NCBI RefSeq assembly: GCF_028561335.1
Contig: NZ_JAQQTG010000013.1
Span: 18,524-82,523 of the forward strand
DNA from: Aequorivita todarodis
GTDB taxonomy: Bacteria > Bacteroidota > Bacteroidia > Flavobacteriales > Flavobacteriaceae
Direction: 5' to 3'
DNA length: 64,000 nt
Each line of letters opens with the position of its first letter. Position 1 is the first letter of the stretch. Shown here piece after piece: positions 62,746 to 64,000 of this stretch. The translations under genes and the position numbers were made by a program. The notes under the pieces are model-generated. The model was given only the letters and a program-made list of their open reading frames with translations, had not been told where the DNA came from and did no database searches.

Positions 62746-62777
62746 TAACTCAGTAACTCAGTAACTTAATAACCCTT
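62746..62777 (+). repeat. Degenerate octamer array (TAACnnnn), four units
   Basis: TAACTCAG twice, TAACTTAA, TAACCCTT, then more TTAAC. Lies just upstream of the rplS promoter. Confidence 0.7.
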
Positions 62778-62809
62778 AACTTTTAACAAACAACAAATAA
62801 CATTTTCGC

Positions 62810-62839
62810 TTGCCCAATAACATAATTTCCTTATTTTTG
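62810..62839 (+). promoter_or_regulatory. Promoter of rplS
   Basis: TTG (62810-62812), 19 bases, TATTTTTG (62832-62839), an exact match to both boxes. Predicted start near 62846, leader ~65 bases. Confidence 0.8.
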
Positions 62840-62845
62840 CACCCA

Positions 62846-62910
62846 CTTAATCCAACCTCTGGCGAGAACCGCGAACGTTGTTTTAATTCAAACTTTATCA
62901 AATTAACAAA
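62846..62910 (+). promoter_or_regulatory. rplS leader, possible ribosomal-protein leader RNA
   Basis: The 65-base leader has a GC-rich block (CTCTGGCGAGAACCGCGAAC) in an otherwise AT-rich stretch, suggesting structure or protein binding. I recall ribosomal leader RNAs being described upstream of rplS in flavobacteria, but cannot confirm membership. Confidence 0.35.
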
Positions 62911-63261
62911 ATGGAAGAGTTAATTAAATTTGTACAAGACGAATTTGTTACAAAAAAAGAATTCCCTGAATTCGGAGCTGGTGATACTATTACAGTTTAT
63001 TACGAAATCCGTGAAGGTGAAAAAACAAGAACCCAGTTCTTTAGAGGTGTTGTAATTCAAGTTAAGGGAACGGGAGTGACCAAAACTTTTACAATCCGCA
63101 AAATGAGCGGCACCATTGGTGTGGAACGTATTTTCCCGCTTAATATGCCAGCCCTTCAAAAAATTGAGATCAACAAAAAAGGAAGCGTGCGCAGAGCCCG
63201 TATCTACTACTTTAGAGGTCTTACCGGGAAGAAAGCCCGTATCAAAGAAAAACGTTCATAG
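62911..63261 (+). CDS. rplS: 50S ribosomal protein L19
   Basis: 116 residues. 'FGAGDTITVYYEIREGEKTR', 'QFFRGVVIQVKGTG', 'KTFTIRKMSGTIGVERIFPL' and 'GSVRRARIYYFRGLTGKKAR' are the L19 signatures. It sits at the 30S-50S interface. It has its own promoter and terminator, as it is split from trmD by accessory genes. Confidence 0.98.
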   Translation: MEELIKFVQDEFVTKKEFPEFGAGDTITVYYEIREGEKTRTQFFRGVVIQVKGTGVTKTFTIRKMSGTIGVERIFPLNMPALQKIEINKKGSVRRARIYYFRGLTGKKARIKEKRS

Positions 63262-63287
63262 TTCATTCTTTGTTGAAAACCTTCAGA

Positions 63288-63313
63288 GGCCCTGTTTTTA
63301 CAGGGCTTTTTTT
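63288..63313 (+). terminator. Terminator of rplS
   Basis: GCCCTG / CAGGGC around TTTTTA with T7. Confidence 0.93.
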
Positions 63314-63373
63314 ATGAACATTTGTTGATAAGCCATGTTCGTAACCCGTGGATTTTTAATGTGTTATAAATTG

Positions 63374-63403
63374 TTGCATATCAAGATTTCCGTTCTATAT
63401 TAG
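63374..63403 (+). promoter_or_regulatory. Candidate promoter of a non-coding RNA
   Basis: TTG (63374-63376), 19 bases, TATATTAG (63396-63403; one mismatch to TAnnTTTG). No coding frame follows. Confidence 0.5.
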
Positions 63404-63406
63404 CAC

Positions 63407-63557
63407 TATCAAAACGGCCTAACAGCCACATTGATAAAATAAAGTAACGTTCTTTTACACTATTTTTTCCAAATTGCTGACGAAGCTAACGCTCGCACGA
63501 CTGTTAGTTTCCAGATTTTGAAAAAATAAAAAGAAACACTTTACAAGCTTTTTTTGA
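63407..63557 (+). ncRNA. Candidate structured RNA, 5' module (~150 nt)
   Basis: Starts with hairpin TATCAA / TTGATA (63407-63412 with 63431-63436), then one long imperfect hairpin: GTAA, TTCTTTT and TATTTTTTCCAAAT (63444-63474) pair with ATTTTGAAAAAATA, AAAAGAA and TTAC (63515-63544), enclosing AGCTAAC / GTTAGTT. AAGCTTTTTTTG follows, which could terminate. No open frame or known RNA signature (tmRNA, RNase P, SRP) is visible. Confidence 0.45.
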
Positions 63558-63562
63558 TTGTT

Positions 63563-63812
63563 TGAGGTACTCACGATCTTTAGATTATTAGTATTGAGAT
63601 CAGAAAAAGTTTTTGGGTCAGTTTTTTGAAAATGGCATCGACCTCACGGAAGATGCAAATTACAAAATTTTGAACCCGTGTAAGTAAACCACAACCGCAA
63701 GTTTATAATAACCTTGCTTTGATCCCGATTCTGTCGGGATGGTTGGTAAAAGTTTACTTTACAAGGAGCCATATCAGCAGTATTTATACTATGATATGGC
63801 TTTTCTTGTTTT
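63563..63812 (+). ncRNA. Candidate structured RNA, 3' module with three-way junction and terminator
   Basis: TGAGGT / ACCTCA (63563-63568 with 63641-63646) encloses GATCT / AGATC. CACGG / CCGTG (63645-63649 with 63676-63680) follows. Then a three-way junction: GTAAGTAAAC (63680-63689) with GTTTACTT-AC (63752-63762), CAACC with GGTTG, and two side hairpins GCAAG / CTTGC and ATCCCGA / TCGGGAT. Last is a terminator GCCATATCA / TGATATGGC with TTTTCTTGTTTT. May be one transcript with the 5' module. The bases from 63813 to the IS end show nothing I recognise. Confidence 0.5.
63768..63812 (+). terminator. Terminator of the candidate RNA
   Basis: 9-bp stem GCCATATCA / TGATATGGC, inner AGTAT / ATACT, then a T-rich tail. 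Confidence 0.8.
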
Positions 63813-63887
63813 AGATATTTTTTGGTCGATAAGCTTGCCCGCCGCAGGAGGATTGAATAAGTTTAAAACGTTCGAGTATGTTAAATA

Positions 63888-64000
63888 AACTGTGTCAAAT
63901 TAAAAAAAGGATGTTTAAACTTTTTAAATTTGACATATTATGAACGAAAATTTTGATTTTGAAAAATTCTCACGCGATGCGATCGAGAAATTGAAACAAG
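63888..64000 (+). mobile_element. IS256-family insertion sequence, left end, partial
   Basis: AAACTGTGTCAAATT then A-rich sequence is the probable left inverted repeat, about 50 bases before a transposase start codon. The right end and target duplication are outside the window. Confidence 0.75.
63940..64000 (+). CDS. IS256-family transposase, N-terminal fragment (window edge)
   Basis: Twenty codons are visible, 'MNENFDFEKFSRDAIEKLKQ', closely like the start of Bacteroidota IS256 (mutator-type) transposases. The gene continues past the right edge, so the DDE catalytic residues cannot be checked. Confidence 0.75.
   Translation, partial: MNENFDFEKFSRDAIEKLKQ

Noticed and set aside
63314..63812. 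tmRNA, RNase P RNA, SRP RNA or tRNA genes
   Set aside because: None of the diagnostic sequences (tRNA-like CCA end with GTTCGAATC, GAGGAAAGTCCG, GGAAGCAGCC-type loop) is present.

Overview
The window is a piece of a chromosome from a Flavobacteriaceae bacterium (phylum Bacteroidota). The evidence is: type IX secretion (T9SS) C-terminal sorting domains on five proteins; the lineage-typical order recN - porD(DUF4835) - coaBC - rpoZ - bamD - dapA; promoters of the Bacteroidota form TTTG-N19-TAnnTTTG/A; A-rich leaders with almost no Shine-Dalgarno; a 482-residue GAPDH with a long N-terminal extension; and moderate-to-low GC with frequent TTG/GTG starts. I see no tRNA, rRNA or CRISPR. The closest genus cannot be fixed by eye.

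Layout. 1-2.8 kb: the end of an outer-membrane barrel gene, an alpha/beta hydrolase lipoprotein, a GNAT enzyme and pcm. 3.2-10.6 kb (+): a run of metabolic and RNA genes (Gfo/Idh oxidoreductase, 3-hydroxyacyl-CoA dehydrogenase, DUF1015, YggS, exonuclease/GIY-YIG nuclease, K+ channel, miaA). 10.6-15.5 kb (-): a two-component system, coaE, a YbbR protein and a glycosyltransferase. 15.6-27.6 kb (-): four large secreted T9SS cargo proteins built from shared, shuffled modules, each with the same promoter and its own terminator. 27.8-40.9 kb (-): fabI, recN, porD, coaBC, rpoZ, bamD, dapA, ligA, aquaporin, LOG, prmC and GNAT. 41-48.5 kb (mostly +): ribD, EamA, IMPACT, dnaA, a phosphatase, a secreted sugar dehydrogenase and an RsmI-like methylase. 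48.5-51.7 kb (-): a lysozyme-fold protein, mltG, GNAT and dapF. 52-63.3 kb (+): htrA, gap, a leucine-rich lipoprotein, DUF748, TPR, trmD, a VapBC-type toxin-antitoxin pair, a DUF885 peptidase, an sdpRI-like pair and rplS. The last 700 bases hold a highly structured, apparently non-coding stretch, then the 5' end of an IS256-family insertion sequence cut by the window edge.

How parts fit together: BamD (outer-membrane assembly), PorD (T9SS) and five T9SS substrates lie in one window; dapA and dapF serve lysine/peptidoglycan precursor synthesis alongside MltG and a lysozyme-fold protein; pcm, recN, ligA and the exonuclease/GIY-YIG protein are repair functions; miaA, trmD, prmC and an RsmI-like enzyme modify the translation machinery, with rplS and dnaA as core genes.

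The most unusual signal is between the genes. About a dozen intergenic spacers are filled with short-period (7-9 bp), often degenerate tandem arrays, each with a different unit (CnnnTAAA octamers, GTTTGTK, CAAGATT, CCCTAAT, nnCAGTn and ACTACCG heptamers, a 9-mer). They usually abut the start codon of the next gene and twice supply, or sit beside, the stop codon of the previous one. A second layer of GC-rich palindromic elements is present, one of them inside the ribD coding frame. Third, a stretch of about 400 bases downstream of rplS has a promoter match, long nested hairpins, a three-way junction and a terminator, and looks like an uncharacterised RNA gene.
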